From Micrococcales bacterium (GTDB lineage Bacteria > Actinomycetota > Actinomycetes > Actinomycetales > Cellulomonadaceae): a DNA stretch of 59,994 nucleotides. Made by a program: the position numbers and the translations under genes. Below are positions 1-7,444 of the stretch, in pieces. Numbering within the stretch: position 1 is the first letter of the stretch; every line of letters starts with the position of its first letter. The stretch is taken from NCBI GenBank assembly GCA_014763765.1, contig JACXUT010000003.1:1-59994 (forward strand). The letters are read 5' to 3'. The notes under the pieces are model-generated. The model was not told the DNA's origin. It searched no databases and saw only the letters and a list, made by a program, of their open reading frames with translations.

Positions 1-132
1 CCCCAGGTCCCACCCGTCCCGCAGCACCTGCGCCACCGCGGGGACCCGGGCGAACCACGCCCCGGCGTCGACGGGCTCGCGCGCGTCCGCACGCACCCGT
101 CGGACCGGCAGCGCGGGACCTGTCAGAGGCAC
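1..132 (-). CDS. N-terminus of probable AAA/ABC-type ATPase (partial)
   Basis: Only the first 44 codons are inside the window; the gene continues past the left edge. From a GTG at 132 the product begins VPLTGPALPVRRVRAD and later reads WFARVPAVAQVLRDGWDL. This W-F-x-x-VPAV-x-Q-V-L pattern resembles the segment just before the Walker A motif in predicted RecF/ABC-like AAA ATPases of actinobacteria, but the Walker A itself lies outside the window, so the family is a guess from a short stretch. No clear ribosome-binding site precedes the start. It is divergent from the tRNA-Ser gene. Confidence 0.45.
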   Translation of the reverse strand, partial: MPLTGPALPVRRVRADAREPVDAGAWFARVPAVAQVLRDGWDLG

Positions 133-210
133 GGGGACAGCCCACCACACCGGGCCGGCGCCCCGGGGACGCCGCTCGGGCGCGGTTTCCGAGCACCCCC
201 CGGGCTCGGG

Positions 211-216
211 TACCCT
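211..216 (+). promoter_or_regulatory. -10 element of tRNA-Ser
   Basis: TACCCT fits the actinobacterial TANNNT -10 consensus and lies 10 nt before the mature tRNA 5' end, a normal distance for a short 5' leader. A convincing -35 is not visible. Confidence 0.5.
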
Positions 217-226
217 CTACGGGCCG

Positions 227-311
227 GGAGGATTCGCCTAGTGGCCTATGGCGCACGCTTGGAAAGCGTGTTGGGTGCAAGCCCTCGGGGGTTCGAATCC
301 CCCATCCTCCG
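227..311 (+). tRNA. tRNA-Ser (anticodon GGA)
   Basis: The acceptor stem pairs GGAGGAT (227-233) with ATCCTCC (304-310), followed by discriminator G at 311. The anticodon stem CACGC/GCGTG encloses the loop TTGGAAA with anticodon GGA at 261-263, reading UCC and UCU serine codons. A long variable arm, as expected for tRNA-Ser, precedes the T arm, whose loop reads TTCGAAT. The 3' CCA is not encoded (genomic CCG follows), normal for actinobacteria. Confidence 0.95.
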
Positions 312-318
312 CCGGAAG

Positions 319-357
319 AAGGGCCCGTTCCCGCAGCGATGTGGGCAGCGGGCCCTT
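319..357 (+). terminator. Hairpin after tRNA-Ser
   Basis: AAGGGCCCG (319-327) and CGGGCCCTT (349-357) form a perfect 9-bp stem 8 nt after the tRNA, with no strong U tract. Likely intrinsic terminator of the tRNA transcript. Confidence 0.6.
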
Positions 358-521
358 CGTCGTCGACGGGTGTCCCCGGCTCGCACGCGGTCTGACGACG
401 GTGAGCGGACCTGAGTTGCACGGCTGTGATCGCAGTCTGTGCCGAGGTGTGGCACACATCCACCTCCGCCGATGCAGGCGAACCTTCGAAGCCGGGCCCA
501 ATTGTAAGCCTCGCGCGGTGT

Positions 522-527
522 TAGCCT
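522..527 (+). promoter_or_regulatory. -10 element for leaderless fic transcript
   Basis: TAGCCT (TANNNT) ends 6 nt before the GTG at 534, and no Shine-Dalgarno sequence is present, so transcription and translation probably start at the same base. The 222 nt between the tRNA and this gene contain the tRNA terminator and otherwise nothing I recognise. Confidence 0.45.
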
Positions 528-533
528 TCATTT

Positions 534-1751
534 GTGGACGTCGCACGCTTCACCAGCAGCCCGGTCGGACATCTCGTCCCCATCCGGGGGACGGACGGCA
601 GGACGGCCCGGCCGTACGAGCACGTCGCCTTCGTCGCCTCGCCGCTGGGCGCCGAGCCCACGCTGCTCCCTGCGACCTGGCACGCGGTGAACGGCGCGAA
701 CCGCGCGCTGGCCCGCCTGGATCAAGCCTCCCGGCAGATCCCCCGCGCTGATCTCCTCCGAGGCCCGACGCTCCGGCGTGAGGCGCAGAGCACGTCTGCC
801 CTCGAGGGGACATTCGCGCCGCTGGAGCAGGTGCTCGCCGCGGACCGTGCGGGCAGCGAGACGCTGAGCGCCGAAGTGGCCGAGGTGATGAACTACGTGG
901 ACGCCGCAGGCGCCGCCTTCGCGAGCATCACAGCCCAGGACCGCATCACCGTCGGGCTGCTCGAGTCGGTGCACGGCGTCCTCGTGAGAGGAACTCCTGC
1001 CGACACCGCGGACGCAGGCAGGATCCGGCACACGCAGGTCGCGATCGGGAGCGCCAACGGCACGCTCGAAGACGCCCGCTTCGTTCCGATGCCACCTGGG
1101 ATCGAGCTCGACATCGCCGTGCGTGATCTCGTGGACTGGATGAACGACGTCAGCTCGCCGCGCGAGCCGCTCGTCTCCGCCGCGATGGCTCACTACCAGT
1201 TCGAGACACTCCATCCCTTCAACGACGGGAACGGGCGGATCGGTCGTCTCCTGGTCGTCCTGCACCTGATGGTCGCCAAGCTCGTCGAACAGCCCCTCCT
1301 CAGCGTGTCGCCCTGGTTCGAGATCCGGCGTGCGGCTTACCAGGACCATCTCGCCGAGGTTTCGGCCACTGGCGACTGGGACACCTGGATCCGGTTCTTC
1401 GCGACCGGTGTCCAGGCGTCCGCCGACGACACCCTCCAGCGGGTCAACCGCCTCCTCGCCATCCAGCAGCGCTACGTCGCTCTGCTGCAGACGGCGAGCA
1501 TCAAGGGCCTCGCGCGGGACATCGCTGAGGCCCTCATCGCGGACCCGATCGTCACGGTCCCACGTCTCGTCCGCGCGTTCGGCAAGACACCACCGTCCAC
1601 GAACCAGGCCGTCATGAAGCTCGTCGACCTCGGCATCCTCAGCGGCCCGCACGGGACGTACAACCGTGCGTTCGTCGCGAGGGACGTCCTGGCTGCGATC
1701 TCGGCGCCGATCGGCGGTGTGCCGGCACCCGACGAACCTCTCTCGTCGTGA
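534..1751 (+). CDS. Fic family AMP-transferase
   Basis: A 405-residue cytosolic Fic protein that probably transfers AMP from ATP to a hydroxyl side chain of a target protein. The Fic core motif HPFNDGNGRIGR spans residues 227-238, with H227 as the catalytic base. Near the N-terminus T87-S-A-L-E91-G92 matches the inhibitory motif (S/T)xxxE(G/N), placing it in the class whose own N-terminal helix blocks ATP binding. The C-terminal ~100 residues look like a winged-helix segment, as in Fic_N/Fic/wHTH proteins. The GTG start follows a TAGCCT -10 at leaderless spacing. It is a single gene downstream of tRNA-Ser with no antitoxin gene beside it, as expected when inhibition is in cis. Target unknown. 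Confidence 0.88.
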   Translation: MDVARFTSSPVGHLVPIRGTDGRTARPYEHVAFVASPLGAEPTLLPATWHAVNGANRALARLDQASRQIPRADLLRGPTLRREAQSTSALEGTFAPLEQVLAADRAGSETLSAEVAEVMNYVDAAGAAFASITAQDRITVGLLESVHGVLVRGTPADTADAGRIRHTQVAIGSANGTLEDARFVPMPPGIELDIAVRDLVDWMNDVSSPREPLVSAAMAHYQFETLHPFNDGNGRIGRLLVVLHLMVAKLVEQPLLSVSPWFEIRRAAYQDHLAEVSATGDWDTWIRFFATGVQASADDTLQRVNRLLAIQQRYVALLQTASIKGLARDIAEALIADPIVTVPRLVRAFGKTPPSTNQAVMKLVDLGILSGPHGTYNRAFVARDVLAAISAPIGGVPAPDEPLSS

Positions 1752-1793
1752 TCGTCGCACGCTCCGCGAGCGAGGCCCCGGCGTGCTCGCGCC

Positions 1794-2168
1794 TCACGAC
1801 CCGGCGTCGCCGCCGGTCGTGCCCTCGTACAGCCCGACCTGGTTGCCCTCCGTGTCCACGAACGCGGCCCACCAGCTCGTCGCGTCGATCTCGCTGCGCG
1901 GCACGACGACCCGGCCGCCGAGCTCGGTGACCCGGCGCAGCGTCTCGTCGATGGAGTCGACCTCGACGTAGGACCGCGGCTGGTCGAACCCCTCGCTGCG
2001 CGGTGCGAGGCCGCCGCCGCTGACCTTGTTCGGGGCCTGCCACATCGGGTAGCCCTCGAACCCGGGGTACTCCTGGATCTGCCAGCCGAACAGCGCGCCG
2101 TAGAAGCCCTTCGCCCGCTCGACGTCGTCGACCGGGATGTCGATGTGCGTGATGTCGCCGTGTGCCAT
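1794..2168 (-). CDS. VOC (glyoxalase/bleomycin-resistance) family protein
   Basis: A 124-residue vicinal-oxygen-chelate protein, the usual length for one two-module VOC domain. It begins MAHGDITHIDIPVDDVERA, with the typical H-I-x-I/V strand and the 'ERAKGFYGALFGW' helix, and ends with a strand containing DTEGNQVGLYE, where the family has a metal-ligand glutamate. The family includes dioxygenases, glyoxalases and antibiotic-sequestering proteins; nothing here identifies the substrate. A GGGGAG ribosome site lies 5 nt before the ATG. It is convergent with fic. Confidence 0.85.
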   Translation of the reverse strand: MAHGDITHIDIPVDDVERAKGFYGALFGWQIQEYPGFEGYPMWQAPNKVSGGGLAPRSEGFDQPRSYVEVDSIDETLRRVTELGGRVVVPRSEIDATSWWAAFVDTEGNQVGLYEGTTGGDAGS

Positions 2169-2187
2169 GTCCGCTCCCCGGGCCGGT

Positions 2188-2209
2188 GACCCCGCACCGT
2201 CGCGGGGTC
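2188..2209 (-). terminator. Hairpin between the GT2 and VOC genes
   Basis: GACCCCGC (2188-2195) and GCGGGGTC (2202-2209) form a perfect 8-bp stem with a 6-nt loop. It lies downstream of the GT2 stop on the minus strand and just before the VOC start, so it may terminate the GT2 transcript. Confidence 0.45.
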
Positions 2210-2262
2210 GGCTCCGTCCAGCGTACGGACGACCCCCGACAGCGCGCCCGGACGGCCGGAGG

Positions 2263-3219
2263 TCAGCCCTTGGCGCGGCGGGGCGACGCGAACGTGCGCA
2301 GGCGTCGGGCGGCGACGGCGAGCTGCACGTCGCGGTACTGCGCGGCCCGGTGCATCTGCCCGCGCAGGTCGCTGCCGGAGGGGCGGTGCCGCAGGTCGCA
2401 CGGCACCTCCACCGCGACGAAGCCCTTGCGGAGCAGGTCGATCGTCATGCCGGTCTCCACGCCCCACCCGCGGGCGAGCGGCGTGGCGGCCTCGAACGCC
2501 TCCCGGGTGAGGCAGCGCATCCCGGACAGCGGCTGCGTCGGCGTCCACCCGGTCATCGACTGGATGGCCCGGCGGGCGGCGCCGACCACGATGCCGCGGC
2601 CACCGGCACCGGGCTGCGGCGGCAGCAGGGCGATCGAGACGTCGGCCGTGCCCTCGAGCACCGGCGGCACCAGGGGCGCGGTGTTCACGGCCGTGTCGCC
2701 GAGGTCCCCGTCGATGAAGAGCAGCAGGCGCGGCGGGCGGTCGGGGGCGTCCCGCATCGCGACGACGGCGGCGCCGGTCTCCATCGCGGACGCCTTGCCG
2801 CGGTTGTGCGAGTGCCGGACGACGACCGCGCCGGCCTCCCGGGCGACGTGCTGCGTGTTGTCCTCGGAGCCGTCGTCGACGACGAGCACGAGGTCGACGT
2901 GCGGGATCGCCCGCGCGGAGCGGACCGTCGCGGCGATCCGGCGGGACTCGTCCTTCGCGGGGATGACGACCGCGACGCGCTGGCGGGAGCGCCCGGTGCG
3001 GGTGGTCGTCGTCGGGGTGTCGATCGGGGCGGTCGGCTGCGGCAGGTGACGGCGGGGCTTACGCCCTGCCGGGGGCGTCGGGGCCGCGTCGGCGGTCGAC
3101 GTGTCGGGGGCCGCTCCGGACCCGGCGTCGTCGGGGGCGTCGGTGGCGCCCGCGGGCTCAGGGGCAGGACCGTCGGCGACCGGTCGTCCCTCGGTCCTGT
3201 CCTGCGCCTCGCCCGTCAC
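2263..3219 (-). CDS. GT2 family glycosyltransferase (GpgS-like fold)
   Basis: A family-2 glycosyltransferase with an N-terminal ~70-residue Ala/Pro/Thr-rich disordered stretch. The catalytic domain starts VAVVIPAKDESRRI (nucleotide-binding strand), continues with VVDDGSEDNT, and has the metal-binding DxD-type motif as IDGDLGD. Later QPLSGMRCLTREAF and GWGVETGMTIDLL resemble the acceptor region of glucosyl-3-phosphoglycerate synthases, so a soluble nucleotide-sugar transferase of that kind is plausible, but the acceptor is not proven. I chose the GTG at 3219 because TAGGCT lies 7 nt upstream (leaderless); a longer frame to 3297 is open but lacks a start signal. Confidence 0.78.
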   Translation of the reverse strand: MTGEAQDRTEGRPVADGPAPEPAGATDAPDDAGSGAAPDTSTADAAPTPPAGRKPRRHLPQPTAPIDTPTTTTRTGRSRQRVAVVIPAKDESRRIAATVRSARAIPHVDLVLVVDDGSEDNTQHVAREAGAVVVRHSHNRGKASAMETGAAVVAMRDAPDRPPRLLLFIDGDLGDTAVNTAPLVPPVLEGTADVSIALLPPQPGAGGRGIVVGAARRAIQSMTGWTPTQPLSGMRCLTREAFEAATPLARGWGVETGMTIDLLRKGFVAVEVPCDLRHRPSGSDLRGQMHRAAQYRDVQLAVAARRLRTFASPRRAKG

Positions 3220-3226
3220 CCGAGAC

Positions 3227-3232
3227 AGCCTA
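3227..3232 (-). promoter_or_regulatory. -10 element for leaderless GT2 gene
   Basis: TAGGCT on the minus strand, separated by 7 nt from the GTG at 3219; no ribosome site is present. Confidence 0.5.
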
Positions 3233-3381
3233 ACGATCCGGCACGTCCTCGACCCCTTCCGGGCCCCGGACACGCGGAGGCTGCACAGGACGGTCACACC
3301 GGCGGCCCGGCGTCGTCACCAGCGGCTCGGCCCGGGCACGCGGACCGGAGGCGAGGAGGTCCGGGGGCCGCGGACGGCGGA

Positions 3382-3411
3382 GGCCGGGCCGGGACGTCGC
3401 CCGGCCCGGCC
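3382..3411 (-). terminator. Terminator after DUF5926 gene
   Basis: A perfect 12-bp stem GGCCGGGCCGGG/CCCGGCCCGGCC with a 6-nt loop begins 22 nt beyond the stop codon of the DUF5926 gene on the minus strand. Confidence 0.6.
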
Positions 3412-3433
3412 CCCGCCGGTGCTGTGGTCCGCG

Positions 3434-4261
3434 TCAGCGCAGCGTGACCTGCCGGGCGACGATGCCGGCGCGCGCACGGCGGGCGTTCGCGTCGAGCGGC
3501 TCGGTGTCCGCGATCGCCGCCTCGAACACGGGCGCGAACGCGGCGAGCGGCGCCTCGACGTCCTCCGCCTCCGACCCGCGCGCGAGCTCCCACACCGGGA
3601 CGACGAGGCCGTTGGAGCGGAAGTAGCCGATGAACTTCGCGCCGTCGAAGCCCGACTCGCGGCGCCCGTGCAGGCGGGCGAGGCCGTCGATGACCTGCTG
3701 CTCGTCGTGCGGCTGCGCCCAGCGCAGGTACTCGCGGGCGCCCATGCGGACCCAGTACGCCGCCTCGACGCCCGGCACCTTGTGCGTGTCGACGACGCCG
3801 GCGTCGGCCTCCTCGACGGCCGCCTTCAGCTCGGGCGTCATCTCGGTGTCCGGCGCGATCCAGTAGCCGAAGCCGTCCTCGACGGTGACCTCGAACGGCA
3901 CCGTCAGGTCCAGCACGTCCTGCAGGCGCGGGCCGGGGCCGGGCAGGCCGGACTGCTGGACGGCCGTGCCGGGCTCGGCGTCGAGCGCCTCGAGCAGCGC
4001 GGCGGCGAGGTCGCGGCTGGCGTCGCCCGAGCCCCCGACGGTCTGGAGCGCGAGCAGGACCACGCCGTCGGCACGGTGCAGCGCGGACCACCCGGACGGC
4101 AGGACCGTGGTGACCACCACGTCGCGCGCCCCGTGCTCGGCGACGGTCCGGGCGGTGGCGGTCGCGGCGGGCACGAGCTCGCGCAGGGCGACCCAGTCGG
4201 GCTCCCCGGGGAGACCCTCGAACGGGCGCAGGACGAACTCGACGTCGGATGCTGAGGCCAT
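3434..4261 (-). CDS. DUF5926 family protein
   Basis: A 275-residue soluble protein with no signal peptide or membrane segment, matching by overall pattern the actinobacterial DUF5926 family (sometimes labelled 'preprotein translocase SecA-like' although it lacks helicase motifs). Recognisable stretches include [10 protein letters not shown] and [13 protein letters not shown] at the C-terminus. The function of the family is not established. The ATG at 4261 has TAGCCT 6 nt upstream and no ribosome site, so it is probably leaderless. It is divergent from phosphoglucomutase across 95 nt. Confidence 0.75.
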   Translation of the reverse strand: MASASDVEFVLRPFEGLPGEPDWVALRELVPAATATARTVAEHGARDVVVTTVLPSGWSALHRADGVVLLALQTVGGSGDASRDLAAALLEALDAEPGTAVQQSGLPGPGPRLQDVLDLTVPFEVTVEDGFGYWIAPDTEMTPELKAAVEEADAGVVDTHKVPGVEAAYWVRMGAREYLRWAQPHDEQQVIDGLARLHGRRESGFDGAKFIGYFRSNGLVVPVWELARGSEAEDVEAPLAAFAPVFEAAIADTEPLDANARRARAGIVARQVTLR

Positions 4262-4267
4262 GCCCCC

Positions 4268-4273
4268 AGGCTA
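4268..4273 (-). promoter_or_regulatory. -10 element for leaderless DUF5926 gene
   Basis: TAGCCT on the minus strand, exactly 6 nt before the ATG at 4261. Confidence 0.5.
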
Positions 4274-4356
4274 CCGGCCGGGACGCCCGCGTCCGGTTGT
4301 CCACAGGTTCCCGTCCGGCCCGCCGCGGCGCGCGCTTCGGTGGCAGGATCGACGGC

Positions 4357-6027
4357 ATGGACCCCCGCGCCGGAACCCCCGCCCAGCCCTCCGACCTGGT
4401 CGACGTCGACGCGATGCTCGCGGCGTACCACGACCGCCGCCCCGACCTGGACGACCCCGCCCAGCGGGTGGTGTTCGGCACGAGCGGCCACCGCGGGTCC
4501 AGCCTCGACGGCGCGTTCAACGAGGCGCACATCGTCGCGATCACGGCGGCGATCGTCGAGTACCGCCGCGGGCAGGGGACGGACGGCCCGCTGTTCATCG
4601 GGCGCGACACGCACGGGCTGTCGCTGCCGGCCTGGCGGACGGCGCTCGAGGTCCTCGCGGCCGCGGGCGTCGAGGTCCGGGTGGACGCGCGCGACTCCTG
4701 GACGCCGACGCCGGCCGTCTCCCACGCGATCCTGCTCCACAACGGGGCCGCGACCTCGGAGGGCGTGCGGGCCAGCGGGCCCGGCCTCGCCGACGGCATC
4801 GTGGTGACCCCCTCGCACAACCCGCCCCGCGACGGCGGCTTCAAGTACAACCCGCCGCACGGCGGCCCGGCCGGCTCCGACGCGACCTCGTGGATCGCGG
4901 ACCGCGCCAACGAGCTGCTCGCGCAGGGCGTCGACCGGGTGCCGCGCGTCAGCGTGGACGCCGCGCTCGCCGCCGACACCACCCGCAAGCACGACTTCCT
5001 CGGCGCGTACGTCGACGACCTGGTGCACGTGGTCGACCTGGACGCCATCCGGTCGGCCGGCGTGCGGATCGGCGCCGACCCGCTCGGCGGGGCGTCCGTC
5101 GAGTACTGGGGGGCGATCGCGGAGCGCTACGGCCTCGACCTCACGGTCGTGAACCCGCGCGTCGACCCGCAGTGGTCGTTCATGACGCTCGACTGGGACG
5201 GCAAGATCCGGATGGACTGCTCGTCGCCGTCCGCCATGGCGTCGCTCGTCACGGCGATGGGTGCCGACGCGCCGTTCGACATCGCCACCGGCAACGACGC
5301 CGACTCCGACCGCCACGGCATCGTCACGCCGGACGCCGGGCTCATGAACCCGAACCACTACCTCGCGGTGGCGATCCGCTACCTGTACTCCGGCGCCCGG
5401 CCCGGCTGGCCCGGCGACGCCGCGATCGGCAAGACCCTCGTGTCCTCGTCGCTCATCGACCGGGTGGCGGGCAGCCTCGGACGCCGCCTGCTCGAGGTGC
5501 CCGTGGGATTCAAGTGGTTCGTGCCGGGGCTGCTCGACGGCTCCGTGGGCTTCGGGGGCGAGGAGTCGGCCGGCGCGTCGTTCCTGCGCACCGACGGCTC
5601 GGTGTGGACGACCGACAAGGACGGGATCATCCTCGCGCTGCTGGCCTCCGAGATCCTCGCCACCACCGGCAGGACGCCGTCGCAGCACCACGCGGAGCTC
5701 GTCGGGGAGTTCGGCGAGTCCTGGTACGCGCGGGTCGACGCCCCGGCGACGCTCGAGCAGAAGGCCACGCTCGGTCGGCTCTCGCCCGAGCAGGTGACGG
5801 CGACGACGCTCGCCGGCGAGGACATCACGGCCAAGCTCACGCAGGCCCCCGGCAACGGGGCGGCCATCGGCGGGCTGAAGGTGACCACCGAGAACGCCTG
5901 GTTCGCCGCGCGCCCCTCCGGGACGGAGAACGTCTACAAGATCTACGCGGAGTCGTTCGTCAGCCCCGAGCACCTCGCGCAGGTCCAGGAGGCCGCGAAG
6001 GACGTCGTCTCGGACGCGCTCGGCTGA
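4357..6027 (+). CDS. pgm: Phosphoglucomutase (alpha-D-glucose-phosphate specific)
   Basis: Interconverts glucose 1-phosphate and glucose 6-phosphate in the cytosol, linking glycogen and nucleotide-sugar synthesis to glycolysis. The 556-residue length is normal. [10 protein letters not shown] forms the first substrate loop. The phosphoserine loop reads [15 protein letters not shown] with S153 as the phosphorylated residue, [10 protein letters not shown] is the metal-binding loop, and [12 protein letters not shown] near the C-terminus is the phosphate-binding loop. I start at the ATG at 4357, where homology begins. CAGGAT lies 7 nt before it and no strong ribosome site is visible, so it too may be leaderless. 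Confidence 0.95.
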   Translation: MDPRAGTPAQPSDLVDVDAMLAAYHDRRPDLDDPAQRVVFGTSGHRGSSLDGAFNEAHIVAITAAIVEYRRGQGTDGPLFIGRDTHGLSLPAWRTALEVLAAAGVEVRVDARDSWTPTPAVSHAILLHNGAATSEGVRASGPGLADGIVVTPSHNPPRDGGFKYNPPHGGPAGSDATSWIADRANELLAQGVDRVPRVSVDAALAADTTRKHDFLGAYVDDLVHVVDLDAIRSAGVRIGADPLGGASVEYWGAIAERYGLDLTVVNPRVDPQWSFMTLDWDGKIRMDCSSPSAMASLVTAMGADAPFDIATGNDADSDRHGIVTPDAGLMNPNHYLAVAIRYLYSGARPGWPGDAAIGKTLVSSSLIDRVAGSLGRRLLEVPVGFKWFVPGLLDGSVGFGGEESAGASFLRTDGSVWTTDKDGIILALLASEILATTGRTPSQHHAELVGEFGESWYARVDAPATLEQKATLGRLSPEQVTATTLAGEDITAKLTQAPGNGAAIGGLKVTTENAWFAARPSGTENVYKIYAESFVSPEHLAQVQEAAKDVVSDALG

Positions 6028-6167
6028 GCGCGCGCCTCGCCGCCGGCGGGCCTAGCGTGGGCCGCCCGGCGGTGCCGGTGCCCGCCTCCGCGGCGACGTG
6101 GCCGGCGACGGCCGGTGACCGCTCGCGGCGGCCCGCACCGGGTCGCGACCGAGCGAAGGAGCACGCG

Positions 6168-6332
6168 ATGAGCGAGTCCAGCACCCCCGTCCCCGACGAC
6201 GCACCGGACGCCGTCACCGACCCCGACGTGGACGCCGTCCGCGACGAGGAGATCAGCGACGAGGAGGTCGCGCGGTCGATGCCGGACGCCGGCACGAGCG
6301 ACGCCGACCCCGGCTCGTTCCTCAACCCCTGA
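6168..6332 (+). CDS. Small acidic hypothetical protein (54 aa)
   Basis: A 54-residue, strongly acidic, low-complexity protein (MSESSTPVPDD... ending GSFLNP) with no membrane segment or cysteine. Coding is supported by a good ribosome site, GAAGGA, 7 nt before the ATG, and by an Asp/Glu-rich composition concentrated in this frame. The motif DEEISDEEVARSMPDAG is the most structured-looking part. I do not recognise a family. It sits alone between pgm and the HAD phosphatase gene, 140 nt after pgm and 51 nt before the next gene. Confidence 0.7.
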   Translation: MSESSTPVPDDAPDAVTDPDVDAVRDEEISDEEVARSMPDAGTSDADPGSFLNP

Positions 6333-6383
6333 CCGCGGCGGCTCGGCGCGCGGGGACGCGCACCGGGCGGTAGACCGGAGGCC

Positions 6384-7061
6384 ATGACGCAGACCCCCGG
6401 ACCCGGCGCCGTCCTGTTCGACGTCGACGGCACGCTCGTCGACTCCAACTACCTGCACGTGCACGCCTGGGTCCAGGCGTTCGCCGCCGCCGACCACCCG
6501 GTCGACGCCTGGCGTGTGCACCGGCGGATCGGCATGGGCTCCGGGCGGCTGCTGCGCGAGCTGCTCGGCGACGACACCGAGGCGCTGGCCGACCGGGTGA
6601 AGCAGGAGCACACCGCCCGGTACGCGGACCTCGCCGGGCTGCTCCGGCCGTTCGACGGTGCCCGCGAGCTCGTCCGGGACCTCGCGGACCGCGGGGCCCG
6701 GGTGGTGCTCGCGACCTCCGCGGCACCCGAGGAGGTCGAGCGGCTGCGCGAGGTGCTCGACGTCGACGACCTCGTGCAGGTCACGGCCTCGCAGGACGTC
6801 GAGGAGGCCAAGCCCGAGCCGGAGCTGGTCGAGGTGGCCCTCGAGCGTGCAGGCGTCCCCGCCGACCGGGCGGTCTTCGTCGGCGACTCGGTGTGGGACG
6901 TGCAGGCGGCCGTCCGCGCGGGTGTGCCGTGCGTGGCCGTCCGCAGCGGCGGCACCTCCGCGGCCGAGCTGACCGAGGCGGGCGCCGTGGCCGTGCACGA
7001 CGACGTGGCCGAGGTGCTGCGCGACCTCGACGCGAGCGCCCTGGCGGCCGTCCTGCGCTGA
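6384..7061 (+). CDS. HAD-superfamily hydrolase (phosphatase type)
   Basis: A 225-residue cytosolic HAD hydrolase of the phosphoglycolate phosphatase/beta-phosphoglucomutase subfamily. Motif I is FDVDGTLVD with nucleophile D13 and general acid/base D15. Motif II is the Thr/Ser in LATSAAP, motif III is the Lys in EEAKPEPE, and motif IV is VFVGDSVWDV. An alpha-helical cap lies between motifs I and II. Such enzymes remove phosphate from small sugar phosphates; the substrate cannot be read from the sequence. TAGACC and a GGAGG stretch lie just before the ATG, so both a short leader and a leaderless start are possible. Confidence 0.88.
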   Translation: MTQTPGPGAVLFDVDGTLVDSNYLHVHAWVQAFAAADHPVDAWRVHRRIGMGSGRLLRELLGDDTEALADRVKQEHTARYADLAGLLRPFDGARELVRDLADRGARVVLATSAAPEEVERLREVLDVDDLVQVTASQDVEEAKPEPELVEVALERAGVPADRAVFVGDSVWDVQAAVRAGVPCVAVRSGGTSAAELTEAGAVAVHDDVAEVLRDLDASALAAVLR

Positions 7062-7074
7062 GGCCGGCCCCGCC

Positions 7075-7371
7075 TCAGTCCCCGGTGCCGGCGACCAGGT
7101 CCGCGTAGTCCGGGTGCTCGGCGACGAACGCCCGCACGAACGGGCACGCCGGTTCGATCCGGTCGCCCGAGGCACGGACCAGGTCGAGGGCGGACCGGAC
7201 GAGCGTGGAGCCGATCCCGTGCCCCTCCTGCCGGGGGTCGACCTCGGTGTGCGTGAACACCACGACGCCGGGCCTGCGCTCGTACTCCGCGACACCCAGC
7301 ACCGCACCGTCGGTGCCCACCGCCTCGAACCGCTGCCGCTCCGGCACGTCCCGCACGTCCACGTCCACCAT
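7075..7371 (-). CDS. GNAT-type N-acetyltransferase (YidJ/Acetyltransf_CG family)
   Basis: A 98-residue single-domain acetyltransferase of the small GCN5-related family. GVAEYERRPGVVVFTHTEV is the central sheet, and DPRQEGHGIGSTLVRSAL is the acetyl-CoA pyrophosphate loop (R/Q-x-x-G-x-G/A). CPFVRAFVAEHPDYADLV at the C-terminus is the hallmark of this subfamily. Acceptor unknown. I place the start at the ATG at 7371 because CATACT lies 6 nt upstream (leaderless) and homology begins there; a longer frame reaches 7437. It is divergent from the MFS gene. Confidence 0.82.
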   Translation of the reverse strand: MVDVDVRDVPERQRFEAVGTDGAVLGVAEYERRPGVVVFTHTEVDPRQEGHGIGSTLVRSALDLVRASGDRIEPACPFVRAFVAEHPDYADLVAGTGD

Positions 7372-7377
7372 CCCGCG

Positions 7378-7383
7378 AGTATG
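7378..7383 (-). promoter_or_regulatory. -10 element for leaderless GNAT gene
   Basis: CATACT on the minus strand, 6 nt before the ATG at 7371. Confidence 0.4.
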
Positions 7384-7432
7384 CGTCACCCGGGCCGCGC
7401 CCTCCACGGCGCCCCGTGTCACCCGCTGGTGG

Positions 7433-7438
7433 GACACT
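7433..7438 (+). promoter_or_regulatory. -10 element for MFS gene
   Basis: GACACT lies 6 nt before the GTG at 7445 (or directly abuts the alternative GTG at 7439). A weaker match than its neighbours. Confidence 0.35.
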
Positions 7439-7444
7439 GTGCAC

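Noticed and set aside
502..507. TTGTAA as the -35 of fic
   Set aside because: Spacing to the TAGCCT -10 is only 14 nt, too short for a standard promoter.
227..1751. tRNA-Ser followed by fic as a possible integrated element with an att site
   Set aside because: I found no second copy of the tRNA 3' end and no integrase nearby, so there is no support for integration.
7205..7444. N-terminal extension of the MFS protein
   Set aside because: The extra 80 residues overlap the divergent GNAT gene and lack membrane or conserved character.
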